DNA from: an uncultured Gammaproteobacteria bacterium
GTDB lineage: Bacteria > Pseudomonadota > Gammaproteobacteria > Steroidobacterales > JABDMI01
Direction: 5' to 3'
DNA length: 17,922 bases
NCBI GenBank assembly: GCA_938039225.1
Contig: CALHVH010000072.1
Location: forward strand, 1-17,922
Part shown: positions 1 to 7,617 of the stretch, piece by piece
Layout of the letters: every line of letters starts with the position of its first letter
Position numbering within the stretch: the first letter of the stretch is position 1
Notes under the pieces: generated by a model
What the model saw: only the letters and a program-made list of their open reading frames with translations
The model's database searches: none
What the model was told of the DNA's origin: nothing
Made by a program: the position numbers and the translations under genes

Positions 1-476
1 TCCCAAGGTGGGAGACGTAGAGCATCGGCAGCAATATCTAAAGTTCTGTCAATTTCCCAACCATTACAAGCATCAATTTTATCTTGCAGTTCACCTTGAC
101 GAGCTAAAAGGGCATTCATTTCGTCGTCTGTCATCTCGTCGCCAAACTTCATGCTGATGGCATCAAACTCATCCATCAGTGCTTTAATTTCACCTACACC
201 TTCTTCTACATTACCACGTACATCCTTGCTTTCATCTAACTCAGGTTCTTGCGGTAAATAACCTATGTTTATGCCTTTCTGTGGACGTGCTTCGCCTTCA
301 AATTCTGAATCTAAGCCAGCCATGATACGCAAGAGTGTAGATTTACCTGAGCCATTAAGACCGAGAACACCAATTTTAGCGCCAGGGAAAAAGCTAAGAG
401 AGATATCTCGTAAAATAAATTGTTTAGGAGGAACCACTTTACTAACGCGGTTCATGGTGTAGATGTATTGAGCCAT
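1..476 (-). CDS. ettA: Energy-dependent translational throttle protein EttA, 5' part (ABC-F ATPase)
   Basis: This is the first ~158 codons of an ABC-F family ATPase; the rest lies beyond the left edge. EttA binds the ribosomal E site and gates entry into elongation according to the ATP/ADP ratio. The N-terminus reads MAQYIYTMNRVSKVVPPKQ, close to E. coli EttA as I recall it. It is followed by the Walker A motif GLNGSGKST, then GYLPQEPELD, and the visible part ends at ADALRLPPW, just before the first ABC signature would be expected. The start at 476 is fixed by this conserved N-terminus; only a weak purine run (AAAGAA) precedes it. It lies 58 bases behind the AstE/AspA-family gene on the same strand and may be co-transcribed with it or use its own promoter. 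The ABC-F and EttA assignments are both firm. Confidence 0.96.
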   Translation of the reverse strand, partial: MAQYIYTMNRVSKVVPPKQFILRDISLSFFPGAKIGVLGLNGSGKSTLLRIMAGLDSEFEGEARPQKGINIGYLPQEPELDESKDVRGNVEEGVGEIKALMDEFDAISMKFGDEMTDDEMNALLARQGELQDKIDACNGWEIDRTLDIAADALRLPPW

Positions 477-525
477 AGTTGTTTTATTCTTTAGTGTGAG
501 TTAAAGAGTTGTGAGTTGCGGAAAT

Positions 526-555
526 ATTATAAATTTATTTTCGCCGTTTTGTAAT
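526..555 (-). promoter_or_regulatory. Candidate ettA promoter
   Basis: On the minus strand a perfect -10 hexamer TATAAT occupies 531-526. An 18-base spacer separates it from ATTACA (555-550), which matches 4 of 6 positions of the -35 consensus. It would start transcription near 519 and give a leader of about 43 bases to the ettA ATG. It overlaps the 3' end of the upstream hydrolase gene. This is motif reading only; AT-rich DNA gives such matches by chance. Confidence 0.35.
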
Positions 556-1578
556 TCCGGGGCTGGAATGCTTTTTAGTAAAGGATTTAACCTTAGCTGA
601 AGCTAATCGCGGCTTTTCTACCCTTGCAATGTGTAAAACAGCGTCGCCGCCATGTACTAAGGGTAGATTAGTTTTGCCTATGATTAAACCTGAGTGAACA
701 CTTTTTACTTCGGTATCTGTGTTTTCATAAGGGCTTGAAATCACTCCTAGAACTTGGCCCTTGCTTACATGAGAGCCAAGCTTTAAATTGCTATGAAAGA
801 TTCCGCTTTCAGGCGCACGCACCCATCGATTTTCGACTGCAACAATAGTATCTGGATGAGTTTTTTTGTTCTTTAGTTTAGGTAACATGCCAAGGTTACG
901 TAAAACATTAACGATGCCATTTACACCGCCACGTATTCCCATTTCATCAAAACGCAAAGCCTCACCCGCTTCATAGGTGATCACTGGGATTTTCTTTTTG
1001 GCTGAGGCGCCACGCAGTGTCCCACCACTGACAGCCGAATTAATTATTACCGGAGAATCAAAAGCCATGGCTAATTTTTCAGTTTTTTCATTGCTCATAT
1101 CAGCACGTATTTGGGGGAAATTGCTACGATGGATTGCACCCGTATGTAAATCAATTCCATAGTCACAATAACTAACAACTTTACTCATAAACATATGGGC
1201 CATACGTGAGCCTAAAGACCCTTTTTTTGTCCCAGGGAAACAACGATTTAAATCTCGACGATCTGGTAAATAACGTGAACCATGCACAACGCTGAGAACG
1301 TTGACTATTGGAATAGCGATTAATGTACCACGTAACCTTTTTAAACTAGGTAAACGCATTAAGCGGCGAATAATTTCAATGCCATTGAGCTCATCGCCAT
1401 GGATAGCAGCTGCTACAAACATCACTGGTCCCTTATGCTTACCGTTGAATACATGCACAGTCATACTCACTGGAGTATGAGTATAAAGTTGTCCAATGGT
1501 TAAATCTAAAGTTGCATTTTCACCCGCTTGAATCAAAGTGCCATTAAAGTTGAATTCAGTATTTTTTATAAGTGCCAT
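535..1578 (-). CDS. AstE/AspA-family zinc hydrolase (succinylglutamate desuccinylase/aspartoacylase-like), rimK-linked
   Basis: A 347-residue metallo-hydrolase of the M14-like succinylglutamate desuccinylase/aspartoacylase family. These enzymes remove acyl or amino-acid groups through one zinc ion. The zinc site reads as HGDE (H60, E63) and DLHTG (H145). The substrate-binding motif RDLNRCFPG spans 108-116, and the likely catalytic glutamate is in TYEAGE (201-206). Residues ~252-320 look like a barrel-sandwich (biotinyl/lipoyl-like) C-terminal domain, common in this family. It ends in a strongly basic tail (KSFTKKH...KRRK). The ATG at 1578 follows a usable AAGG. The gene starts 7 bases after rimK and is almost certainly co-transcribed with it. 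The true substrate is unknown. The RimK link suggests glutamyl or N-acyl-amino-acid chemistry, but that is inference; AstE itself normally sits in an arginine-degradation operon, which is absent here. Confidence 0.88.
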   Translation of the reverse strand: MALIKNTEFNFNGTLIQAGENATLDLTIGQLYTHTPVSMTVHVFNGKHKGPVMFVAAAIHGDELNGIEIIRRLMRLPSLKRLRGTLIAIPIVNVLSVVHGSRYLPDRRDLNRCFPGTKKGSLGSRMAHMFMSKVVSYCDYGIDLHTGAIHRSNFPQIRADMSNEKTEKLAMAFDSPVIINSAVSGGTLRGASAKKKIPVITYEAGEALRFDEMGIRGGVNGIVNVLRNLGMLPKLKNKKTHPDTIVAVENRWVRAPESGIFHSNLKLGSHVSKGQVLGVISSPYENTDTEVKSVHSGLIIGKTNLPLVHGGDAVLHIARVEKPRLASAKVKSFTKKHSSPGITKRRK

Positions 1579-1585
1579 TTTTACC

Positions 1586-2479
1586 TTATCTTGATTCGGA
1601 TTTTAGTGAGGCTTGTTGTTCTAGATAATCAATCATCTTGCTAGCAACATCTACACCGGTTGATTTTTCGATGCCCTCTAAGCCGGGTGATGAATTTACT
1701 TCTAAAACCAACGGCCCGTTTTTAGAGCGTAACAAATCCACACCCGCAACATCTAGTCCTAAAATTTGTGAAGCTTGAATCGCTATTTTTCTCTCTTCAG
1801 CTGAAATCCTTTCAGCAACTGCATAACCACCACGATGTAGATTAGATCTAAAATCACCTTCCTTTGCATGGCGTTTCATTGAGGCTACAACTTGATTGCC
1901 AACAACAAAACAACGAATATCAGCACCATTGGCTTCTTCAATATATTCTTGAACTAAAAAAGTGGCCTGTAAACCACGTAAGGCTTCAATCACACTTTCA
2001 GCAGCCTTTTTAGTTTCACCTAAAACTACTCCCATACCCTGAGTGCCTTCGGTTAATTTGATAACCACTGGAACGCCACCAACTAAATCAAGCAGATCTT
2101 CTGTATCACCTGGGGAATCAGCAAATCCTGTTCGCGGCATGGGGATTCCATGTTGAGCTAGAAGTTGCATAGATACCAATTTATTACGAGAGCGATTGAT
2201 ACTTTTTTCATTATTCAAAGAATAGACGCCCATCATCTCGAATTGCCTGACAACAGCAGTACCATAAAAGGTAATTGAGGTTCCAATACGTGGAATGATG
2301 GCGTCAAAATTTTCTAAAACACGTCCTTGATAATGAATTTCCGGATGACGCTTTGAGACGTTCATATAACATCGTAAAGGATTAATGATTTGTACCTGAT
2401 GTCCACGTTTTTCGCAGACAGACCGCATCCGGCTGGTTGAGTAGAGTTGTGAGCTTCGGGAGAGTATTCCGATCTTCAT
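1586..2479 (-). CDS. rimK: Ribosomal protein S6--L-glutamate ligase RimK (ATP-grasp)
   Basis: A 297-residue ATP-grasp ligase, close to the 300 residues of E. coli RimK. RimK adds glutamates to the C-terminus of ribosomal protein S6 using ATP. The N-terminal domain opens with MKIGILSRSSQLYSTSRM. The ATP-grasp core shows K100, K141 and the glycine-rich loop TEGTQGMGV (143-151). It also shows QEYIEE (177-182), DIRCFVVG (187-194), MKRHA with FRSNLHRGG (201-218), and the metal-binding end DLL...VLEVNSSPGLEGIE (D248, E260, N262). All active-site landmarks are intact. The start at 2479 has no clear Shine-Dalgarno but matches the family N-terminus. It is the first gene of a unit with the AstE/AspA-like hydrolase and stands divergent from glyA. 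Whether S6 is the only target here cannot be told from the sequence. Confidence 0.95.
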   Translation of the reverse strand: MKIGILSRSSQLYSTSRMRSVCEKRGHQVQIINPLRCYMNVSKRHPEIHYQGRVLENFDAIIPRIGTSITFYGTAVVRQFEMMGVYSLNNEKSINRSRNKLVSMQLLAQHGIPMPRTGFADSPGDTEDLLDLVGGVPVVIKLTEGTQGMGVVLGETKKAAESVIEALRGLQATFLVQEYIEEANGADIRCFVVGNQVVASMKRHAKEGDFRSNLHRGGYAVAERISAEERKIAIQASQILGLDVAGVDLLRSKNGPLVLEVNSSPGLEGIEKSTGVDVASKMIDYLEQQASLKSESR

Positions 2480-2763
2480 AAGTTATACAAGAAATTAAAA
2501 GTGAAAATGATTATAACCTTAAATTATGTATAAATAGGCGCAGTTCGATTGTGATGAGAGGTTTTTGACTCATTTTCATTGGATAATTTTTATTCTGGTT
2601 CTCAGGCTTAAGGCTTTATTAAATGTGAGAAAAATAAAATTGTCTTATTAGCTTAGTATTCTGCATACCCGAATCCACAAATTTCAAACTGTCTAAGGTA
2701 CAATTCTGTCTTCAATTTTCCTTATTTAATACAACTTTTACCCCTTATTCTCGGAGTTTTTCA
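2480..2763. promoter_or_regulatory. Divergent promoter region between rimK and glyA
   Basis: A 284-base AT-rich gap with no supportable gene. On the rimK side a perfect -10 TATAAT reads on the minus strand at 2515-2510, about 30 bases before the start, but without a good -35. On the glyA side there are three weak candidates: TTGACT (2565-2570) with TTTTAT (2588-2593), spacer 17; TTGTCT (2640-2645) with TGCATA (2662-2667), spacer 16; and a lone TACAAT at 2699-2704. I cannot choose among them. I see no glycine-riboswitch architecture and no convincing MetR or PurR operator. GlyA has one of the few clear Shine-Dalgarno sequences in the window (GGAG at 2754-2757). Confidence 0.5.
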
Positions 2764-4014
2764 ATGTTTTCCAAAGATATGACCGTCGCCAGTTTTGATC
2801 CTGAGTTACAAGCTGCTATACAAGCCGAAACCGTACGTCAGGAAGAGCACATTGAACTGATTGCTTCTGAGAATTATGCCAGCCCAAGAGTAATGCAAGC
2901 TCAGGGTTCTGCCTTAACTAATAAATATGCTGAGGGCTATCCCGGTAAGCGCTATTACGGTGGTTGTGAATATGTAGATGTAGCAGAAGCTCTGGCCATA
3001 GAACGTGCAAAAGAGTTGTTTGGTGCAGATTACGCAAATGTACAGCCACATTCAGGGTCACAAGCCAATGCGGCTGTCTATCACGCATTGGTTAAGCCAG
3101 GCGATACTGTGATGGGAATGAGTTTAGACCATGGTGGTCATTTGACGCATGGCTCTAAAGCAAATTTTTCAGGTAAATTGTTCAATATCATAGCTTATGG
3201 TATTGATGAGAATGGTGCGATTGACTATGACGAAGTTCAAGCATTAGCTACAGAGCATAAGCCAAAAATGATTATTGCCGGTTTTTCAGCTTATTCATTA
3301 AAATTAGATTTTGCACGATTTCGCGAAATAGCCGATTCGGTTGGAGCCTATCTTTGGGTTGATATGGCCCACGTTGCTGGACTTGTAGCTACTGGACATT
3401 ATCCCGATCCACTTCCGCACGCACATGTAGTGACCACTACCACCCACAAAACTTTACGCGGCCCACGCGGTGGTTTAATTCTTGCCAAAGGTAATGAAGA
3501 TTTAACTAAGAAATTTAACTCTTTAATTTTTCCTGGTACTCAAGGTGGACCATTGATGCACGTGATAGCTGCAAAAGCGGTGGCTTTCAAAGAAGCACTT
3601 GAACCTGAATTTAAAGAATATCAACAGAGTGTTGTTGATAATGCCAAGGTTATGGTTAAAACTTTACAAGACCGCGGGTATAAAATCGTCTCTGATGGTA
3701 CTGAAAATCATTTATTACTTCTCGACCTTATTGATAAAGACATCACTGGAAAGGCTGCAGACGCCGCTTTAGGTGCTGCTAATATTACAGTTAATAAAAA
3801 CTCAGTACCTAATGACCCGCGTTCTCCTTTTGTGACTAGTGGTCTACGCTTAGGCACACCAGCAATTACCACTCGTGGGTTTGGAGAAAAAGAAACGGCT
3901 ATCGTGGCTAATTGGATTGCTGATGTTATTGATGATATTGAAAATCAGGATGTTATTAAGCGAGTTAAAAACGAAGTTCTTGAATTGTGTTCTCGATTCC
4001 CAGTGTATAAGTAA
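2764..4014 (+). CDS. glyA: Serine hydroxymethyltransferase
   Basis: A 416-residue PLP enzyme, the normal length for bacterial SHMT. It interconverts serine and glycine while charging tetrahydrofolate with a one-carbon unit, in the cytoplasm. Landmarks include HIELIASENY (29-38), TNKYAEGYPGKRYYGG (52-67) and the substrate/PLP residues VDMAHVAG (199-206). The PLP lysine is K229 in TTTTHKTLRGPRGG, and the C-terminal NKNSVPNDPRSPFVTSGLRLGTPA block is present. The usual FSAYSG appears as FSAYSL (174-179), a small change outside the catalytic residues. A clear GGAG precedes the ATG. It heads the long plus-strand run, with nrdR 18 bases downstream, an arrangement common in gammaproteobacteria. The call is secure. 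Confidence 0.98.
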   Translation: MFSKDMTVASFDPELQAAIQAETVRQEEHIELIASENYASPRVMQAQGSALTNKYAEGYPGKRYYGGCEYVDVAEALAIERAKELFGADYANVQPHSGSQANAAVYHALVKPGDTVMGMSLDHGGHLTHGSKANFSGKLFNIIAYGIDENGAIDYDEVQALATEHKPKMIIAGFSAYSLKLDFARFREIADSVGAYLWVDMAHVAGLVATGHYPDPLPHAHVVTTTTHKTLRGPRGGLILAKGNEDLTKKFNSLIFPGTQGGPLMHVIAAKAVAFKEALEPEFKEYQQSVVDNAKVMVKTLQDRGYKIVSDGTENHLLLLDLIDKDITGKAADAALGAANITVNKNSVPNDPRSPFVTSGLRLGTPAITTRGFGEKETAIVANWIADVIDDIENQDVIKRVKNEVLELCSRFPVYK

Positions 4015-4032
4015 GTCGTAAAGTAAAAAAAC

Positions 4033-4557
4033 ATGCGCTGCCCTTTTTGCGATCATCCTGAAACCAAGGTTGTTGACTCACGTTTAGCCGGAGAGGGTAG
4101 CCAAATTCGCCGAAGACGTGAGTGTGTAGAATGCTCTGAGCGCTTCACAACTTTTGAAAGCGCCGAACTGGTGATGCCACATTTAATCAAAAATGATGAC
4201 ACTCGAGTTCCTTTTGATGAGGCAAAATTACGCAGAGGTTTAACTAGAGCCCTAGAGAAGCGACCCGTTAAATCTGAAGCAATTGAAGCCGCAGTTAGCC
4301 GCATTATTAAAGCGCTTTTATCCAGCGGTGAGCGTGATGTTCCTACTGCCAAGGTTGGTGAATTGGTTATGAATGAATTGCGTGAACTCGATCAAGTAGC
4401 TTATGTGCGCTTTGCCTCTGTATACCGGAGTTTTAAAGACGTTGAAGCTTTCAGAGATGAGATTGAAAAACTGCAAGAAGAAACTCGTGAGACAACAGGT
4501 AAACATCAGATGTCTTTATTGGCTGATAAACTTAACTCAACAAAATCGCAAAACTAA
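4033..4557 (+). CDS. nrdR: Transcriptional repressor NrdR
   Basis: A 174-residue zinc-ribbon/ATP-cone repressor of ribonucleotide reductase genes, slightly longer than the usual ~150 because of a polar C-terminal tail. The zinc ribbon uses C3, C6, C31 and C34 (MRCPFC...CVEC). The ATP-cone covers ~49-140, where nucleotide binding sets DNA affinity. The stop codon overlaps the ribD start (TAATG), indicating translational coupling. No ribonucleotide reductase gene and no obvious NrdR-box pair is visible in the window, so its targets lie elsewhere. Its place between glyA and ribD is the standard gammaproteobacterial one. Confidence 0.97.
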   Translation: MRCPFCDHPETKVVDSRLAGEGSQIRRRRECVECSERFTTFESAELVMPHLIKNDDTRVPFDEAKLRRGLTRALEKRPVKSEAIEAAVSRIIKALLSSGERDVPTAKVGELVMNELRELDQVAYVRFASVYRSFKDVEAFRDEIEKLQEETRETTGKHQMSLLADKLNSTKSQN

Positions 4558-5663
4558 TGTCGACTGGTTTTACACAGGACCAAGAAGGCTATATGCGCTT
4601 AGCATTACAAAAGGCTGATGAGGCCTCGGTTATTGCTGATCCAAATCCGCATGTTGGTTGTGTTTTAGTTAAAAATCGACAAATTATTGGTACCGGTGCT
4701 ACCCAAAGAGTCGGCGAAGCACATGCAGAAATCATGGCTTTGCAAGAAGCTGGAGCAGCGGCAGGTGGTGCTGAGGTTTATGTCACATTAGAACCATGTG
4801 CTCATCAGGGTCGAACCGGTCCCTGTGTAGATGCATTAATACAAGCAAAAGTAAAACGTGTCGTGATTGCTTGCAAGGATCCAAATGAATTGGTTGCTGG
4901 CAAAAGTATAGAAAAACTGAAAGCAGCTGGAATAGAAACTCAAGTTGGTTTATTTGCTGAAGAGGCAAAACTATTAAACCGTGGCTTTCTGAAACGCATG
5001 CAAACGGGCTTACCTTTTGTGACGGCAAAAATGGGCGTGAGTATAGATGGCAGAAGTGCGATTGAAAATGGTGATAGTAATTGGATTTCATCCAAAGAAT
5101 CGAGAGAACATGCTCACAAATATCGTTCAAGAATGTCGGCTATTCTCAGTACAGCGAATACGGTATTAGCTGATGATCCTCGCTTAACCGCAAGAGATGG
5201 CGATCTTCTATTTGATAGGCAACCGCTGCGTGTAATTCTAGATGTTAACTCGCAGGTTTCACCACAAGCAAAATTATTCAAGCAACCAGGAAATACCATA
5301 CTTTTTGTTAGAGAAGAAGACAAAGTAGAGACTGGACGAAATTTTTATGAGCATAAAAATTTAGAAGTGGCTTCATTGCCACTTATTGGCCAACATTTCA
5401 ATTTGAAAGCCTTGATGCAAGACTTAGGTCGTCGCGAGATTAATAACCTATTATTAGAGGCCGGGGCTGATTTTCAAGGTGCCTGTGTAGCAGCTGGTGT
5501 GGTTGATGAACTGAGAATCTATCTGGCGCCTTTGTTGCTTGGTCAATCAAATTTTGGAATTTTCCAGCTGCCGGCGCTAAAGACCATGCAAGAGCGTAAA
5601 ACCTTAAAACTTAAGAATGTTCAGCAAATTGCTGAGGACGTTCTACTTACTTATCATTTTTGA
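4557..5663 (+). CDS. ribD: Bifunctional riboflavin deaminase/reductase RibD
   Basis: A 368-residue two-domain enzyme carrying out the second and third steps of riboflavin synthesis: deamination of the pyrimidine intermediate, then NADPH reduction of its ribosyl side chain. The deaminase domain (~10-145) has the zinc site HAE (H56, E58) and EPCAHQGRTGPC (C81, C90), so its catalytic set is complete. The reductase domain (~155-365) starts at VTAKMGVSIDGRSA and contains NTVLADDPRLTAR and LLLEAGADFQGACV. In the usual ILTGxxTVLADDP motif this protein reads ILSTANTVLADDP, a minor departure. The ATG overlaps the nrdR stop. It is followed 21 bases later by ribE. Confidence 0.97.
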   Translation: MSTGFTQDQEGYMRLALQKADEASVIADPNPHVGCVLVKNRQIIGTGATQRVGEAHAEIMALQEAGAAAGGAEVYVTLEPCAHQGRTGPCVDALIQAKVKRVVIACKDPNELVAGKSIEKLKAAGIETQVGLFAEEAKLLNRGFLKRMQTGLPFVTAKMGVSIDGRSAIENGDSNWISSKESREHAHKYRSRMSAILSTANTVLADDPRLTARDGDLLFDRQPLRVILDVNSQVSPQAKLFKQPGNTILFVREEDKVETGRNFYEHKNLEVASLPLIGQHFNLKALMQDLGRREINNLLLEAGADFQGACVAAGVVDELRIYLAPLLLGQSNFGIFQLPALKTMQERKTLKLKNVQQIAEDVLLTYHF

Positions 5664-5684
5664 AAACAATTATTGAATTTTATT

Positions 5685-6353
5685 ATGTTTACTGGACTCA
5701 TTGAATCAACTGGACATTTACAAGCCAAGGAAGAGCGTGGTGGTGATGCGCGCTTTACTTTTAGTTTAAATAATTTAGATTTGACCAACATAGAAATGGG
5801 CGCAAGTATTGCGGTCAATGGTGTATGTTTGACCGCAATTGAATGGACGGCTAATTCTTTTGTGGCTGATGCATCCAAAGAAACACTGGCTCTAACTTCG
5901 CTGGGAAAACTAGGCTTAAATGCCGTCTTAAATTTTGAAAAGTCGCTTACATTACAGACTCCATTAGGTGGTCATTTGGTCAGTGGACATGTTGATGGAA
6001 TCGCTAAGGTCCTGAGCATATCTGAAGTGGCTAATGCCTGGCATATTCGTTTGCGAGCCCCAGAAAGCTTATCCCGCTATATAGCTAAAAAAGGAAGTGT
6101 GTGCTTAGATGGTATTAGCTTGACTGTTAATGAGGTCAAGGAACATGAGTTCGAAATTATGATTATTCCTCATACCTTCTCAGCGACTAATATTCATACA
6201 TGGACTCAGGGTACTCTGGTTAACCTAGAAGTAGATCTTATTGCACGTTATTTAGAGCGCCTTTTTAGTGCAAAAAGCACTACAAATCAGCAGTCTTTTG
6301 CCACTGAAGGGCTGACATATGAGAAAATACTCAATTCAGGCTTAGCTGACTAA
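5685..6353 (+). CDS. ribE: Riboflavin synthase alpha chain
   Basis: A 222-residue enzyme that dismutates two 6,7-dimethyl-8-ribityllumazines to riboflavin, the last step of the pathway. Two homologous lumazine-binding repeats are visible. The first (1-~97) has MFTGLIESTG and GASIAVNGVCLTAIE. The second (~98-195) has GHLVSGHVDG, GSVCLDGISLTVNEV and IPHTFSATNI. The ATG at 5685 is chosen because MFTGLIE is the invariant family N-terminus. An in-frame TTG four codons earlier (5673) would only add residues outside the fold. No real Shine-Dalgarno is present, so translation may depend on coupling to ribD. The ~25 residues after the second repeat are polar and probably flexible. Some genomes call this gene ribC. 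Confidence 0.96.
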   Translation: MFTGLIESTGHLQAKEERGGDARFTFSLNNLDLTNIEMGASIAVNGVCLTAIEWTANSFVADASKETLALTSLGKLGLNAVLNFEKSLTLQTPLGGHLVSGHVDGIAKVLSISEVANAWHIRLRAPESLSRYIAKKGSVCLDGISLTVNEVKEHEFEIMIIPHTFSATNIHTWTQGTLVNLEVDLIARYLERLFSAKSTTNQQSFATEGLTYEKILNSGLAD

Positions 6354-6394
6354 AAAATAGCTAGTCTCCTAACTTTCAAAATAGGCCGAACAGG

Positions 6395-6424
6395 CTGCAC
6401 ACATAGAGTTCTGCAACTGTGCAG
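6395..6424 (+). promoter_or_regulatory. Small stem-loop in the ribE-ribB gap
   Basis: CTGCACA (6395-6401) and TGTGCAG (6418-6424) can pair as a 7-base perfect stem with a 16-base loop. It ends just before the weak ribosome-binding site and ATG (6437) of the ribB gene and covers an alternative GTG start (6419). The gap is too short for an FMN riboswitch and shows none of its conserved elements. It might tune translation or be a chance match. Confidence 0.3.
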
Positions 6425-6436
6425 ATCGAGTTACGC

Positions 6437-7576
6437 ATGAATATTGTAAAAATGCCAAATAATCAAAATAATGCCATTTCAGACATCCCTGCAGTCATTG
6501 AAGATCTAAAGCAGGGCAAAATGATTGTGCTCATGGATGATGAGCGTCGAGAGAACGAGGGCGATATCATCATGTTGGCTGAACATGTTAAAGCCAGCGA
6601 TATTAATTTTATGGCTCGTTATGGTAGAGGTTTAATTTGTCTGACCTTATCACGTGAGCGCTGCAAGCAATTGCGTTTGCCTTTAATGGTAAGTGATACG
6701 GATGAGCATAAGACAACAAACTTCACGCTATCCATTGAGGCAGCAGAAGGTATCAGTACTGGAATCTCAGCACATGATAGAGCGCTTACCGTACAAGCTG
6801 CGGTCGCTAAAGACGCTCATCCAAATGATATTACGCAGCCAGGACACATCTTTCCATTAATGGCTCAACCTGGTGGAGTATTAGCTCGTGCAGGTCATAC
6901 CGAAGCAGGTTGCGACTTAGCTCGCTTAGCGGGTGCAGAACCGGCCGCAGTTATTGTAGAAATTCTAAATGAAGACGGCAGTATGGCCAGACGTCCTGAC
7001 CTTGAAGTGTTTTGCAAAGAGCACGACATTAAAATGGCCACCATTGCTGACCTTATTAGTTATCGATTACAAAACGAAGTATCGATAGAGAGGTTGGTTG
7101 AAAAAAGTGTACCAACTGATTTCGGAGACTTTAAGTTAGTTGCCTATGATGATCACGTGCATGGCACTGTGCATTTAGCATTGGTTAAAGGTGAAATCAA
7201 ACCTGGTAGTACACCATTAGTGCGGGTGCATTTACAAGACACATTAAGCGATGTGCTTTCGGTTCAATGGACAGAACTTGGTTGGCCGCTTAGAGATGCA
7301 ATGAAGACTATTAGTGAAGCAGGAGAGGGTGTAATTGTCATTCTTCGTCGTCATGAGACACCACGTGAACTTATTGAAATGATTACTACACGACATGTAG
7401 AGTATGCGCCATCACAAGAAAATGAAGAGCCTTCGCGGGAACTACGCACTTATGGTATTGGAGCCCAAATTCTACGTGACTTAGGGGTAGTAAAAATGCG
7501 CGTACTTAGTGCACCAACGATTATGTCGGGACTCTCAGGTTTTGGACTTGAAGTGGTTGAATACGTGGATGCGTAA
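6437..7576 (+). CDS. ribB: 3,4-dihydroxy-2-butanone-4-phosphate synthase fused to a degenerate RibA-like domain (RibBX type)
   Basis: A 379-residue fusion. The N-terminal domain (~14-210) is a complete RibB: DDERRENEGDIIMLAE, TNFTLSIEA, PGHIFPLMA and RAGHTEA (H154, E156) are all present. It turns ribulose 5-phosphate into the four-carbon unit of lumazine. The C-terminal domain (~218-377) is shaped like GTP cyclohydrolase II and keeps TPLVRVH and YGIGAQILRDLGV. However, the stretch that should carry the three zinc cysteines reads VRVHLQDTLSDVLSVQW (262-278), and the RQEGRGIGL segment is lost. GTP cyclohydrolase II activity is therefore not expected. This matches the RibBX variant described in Proteobacteria, so a separate ribA is predicted elsewhere. 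The start is ATG 6437, six bases after GAG; GTG 6419 and ATG 6452 are alternatives. Confidence 0.94.
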   Translation: MNIVKMPNNQNNAISDIPAVIEDLKQGKMIVLMDDERRENEGDIIMLAEHVKASDINFMARYGRGLICLTLSRERCKQLRLPLMVSDTDEHKTTNFTLSIEAAEGISTGISAHDRALTVQAAVAKDAHPNDITQPGHIFPLMAQPGGVLARAGHTEAGCDLARLAGAEPAAVIVEILNEDGSMARRPDLEVFCKEHDIKMATIADLISYRLQNEVSIERLVEKSVPTDFGDFKLVAYDDHVHGTVHLALVKGEIKPGSTPLVRVHLQDTLSDVLSVQWTELGWPLRDAMKTISEAGEGVIVILRRHETPRELIEMITTRHVEYAPSQENEEPSRELRTYGIGAQILRDLGVVKMRVLSAPTIMSGLSGFGLEVVEYVDA

Positions 7577-7617
7577 AGCATTTCTAATTACTAAATTTTA
7601 AGAAAAAGAAGTTATTT

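Noticed and set aside
481..520. Direct repeat GTGAGTT (496-502 and 511-517) before ettA
   Set aside because: A seven-base repeat in a short gap is not significant without conservation data.
2480..2763. Glycine riboswitch upstream of glyA
   Set aside because: No tandem aptamer pattern is visible in the 284-base AT-rich gap.
4053..4352. 99-residue minus-strand reading frame
   Set aside because: It is antisense to the conserved nrdR coding region and has no recognisable domain.
4783..5130. 115-residue minus-strand reading frame
   Set aside because: It lies wholly inside ribD, whose product is well conserved; the reverse frame is a shadow.
5654..5700. TTG start at 5673 for riboflavin synthase
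   Set aside because: It would add four residues before the invariant MFTGLIE N-terminus; the ATG at 5685 fits the family.
6354..6436. FMN riboswitch before the ribB gene (and, likewise, before ribD)
   Set aside because: The gap is about 80 bases and has none of the conserved RFN stems; ribD overlaps nrdR and leaves no room.
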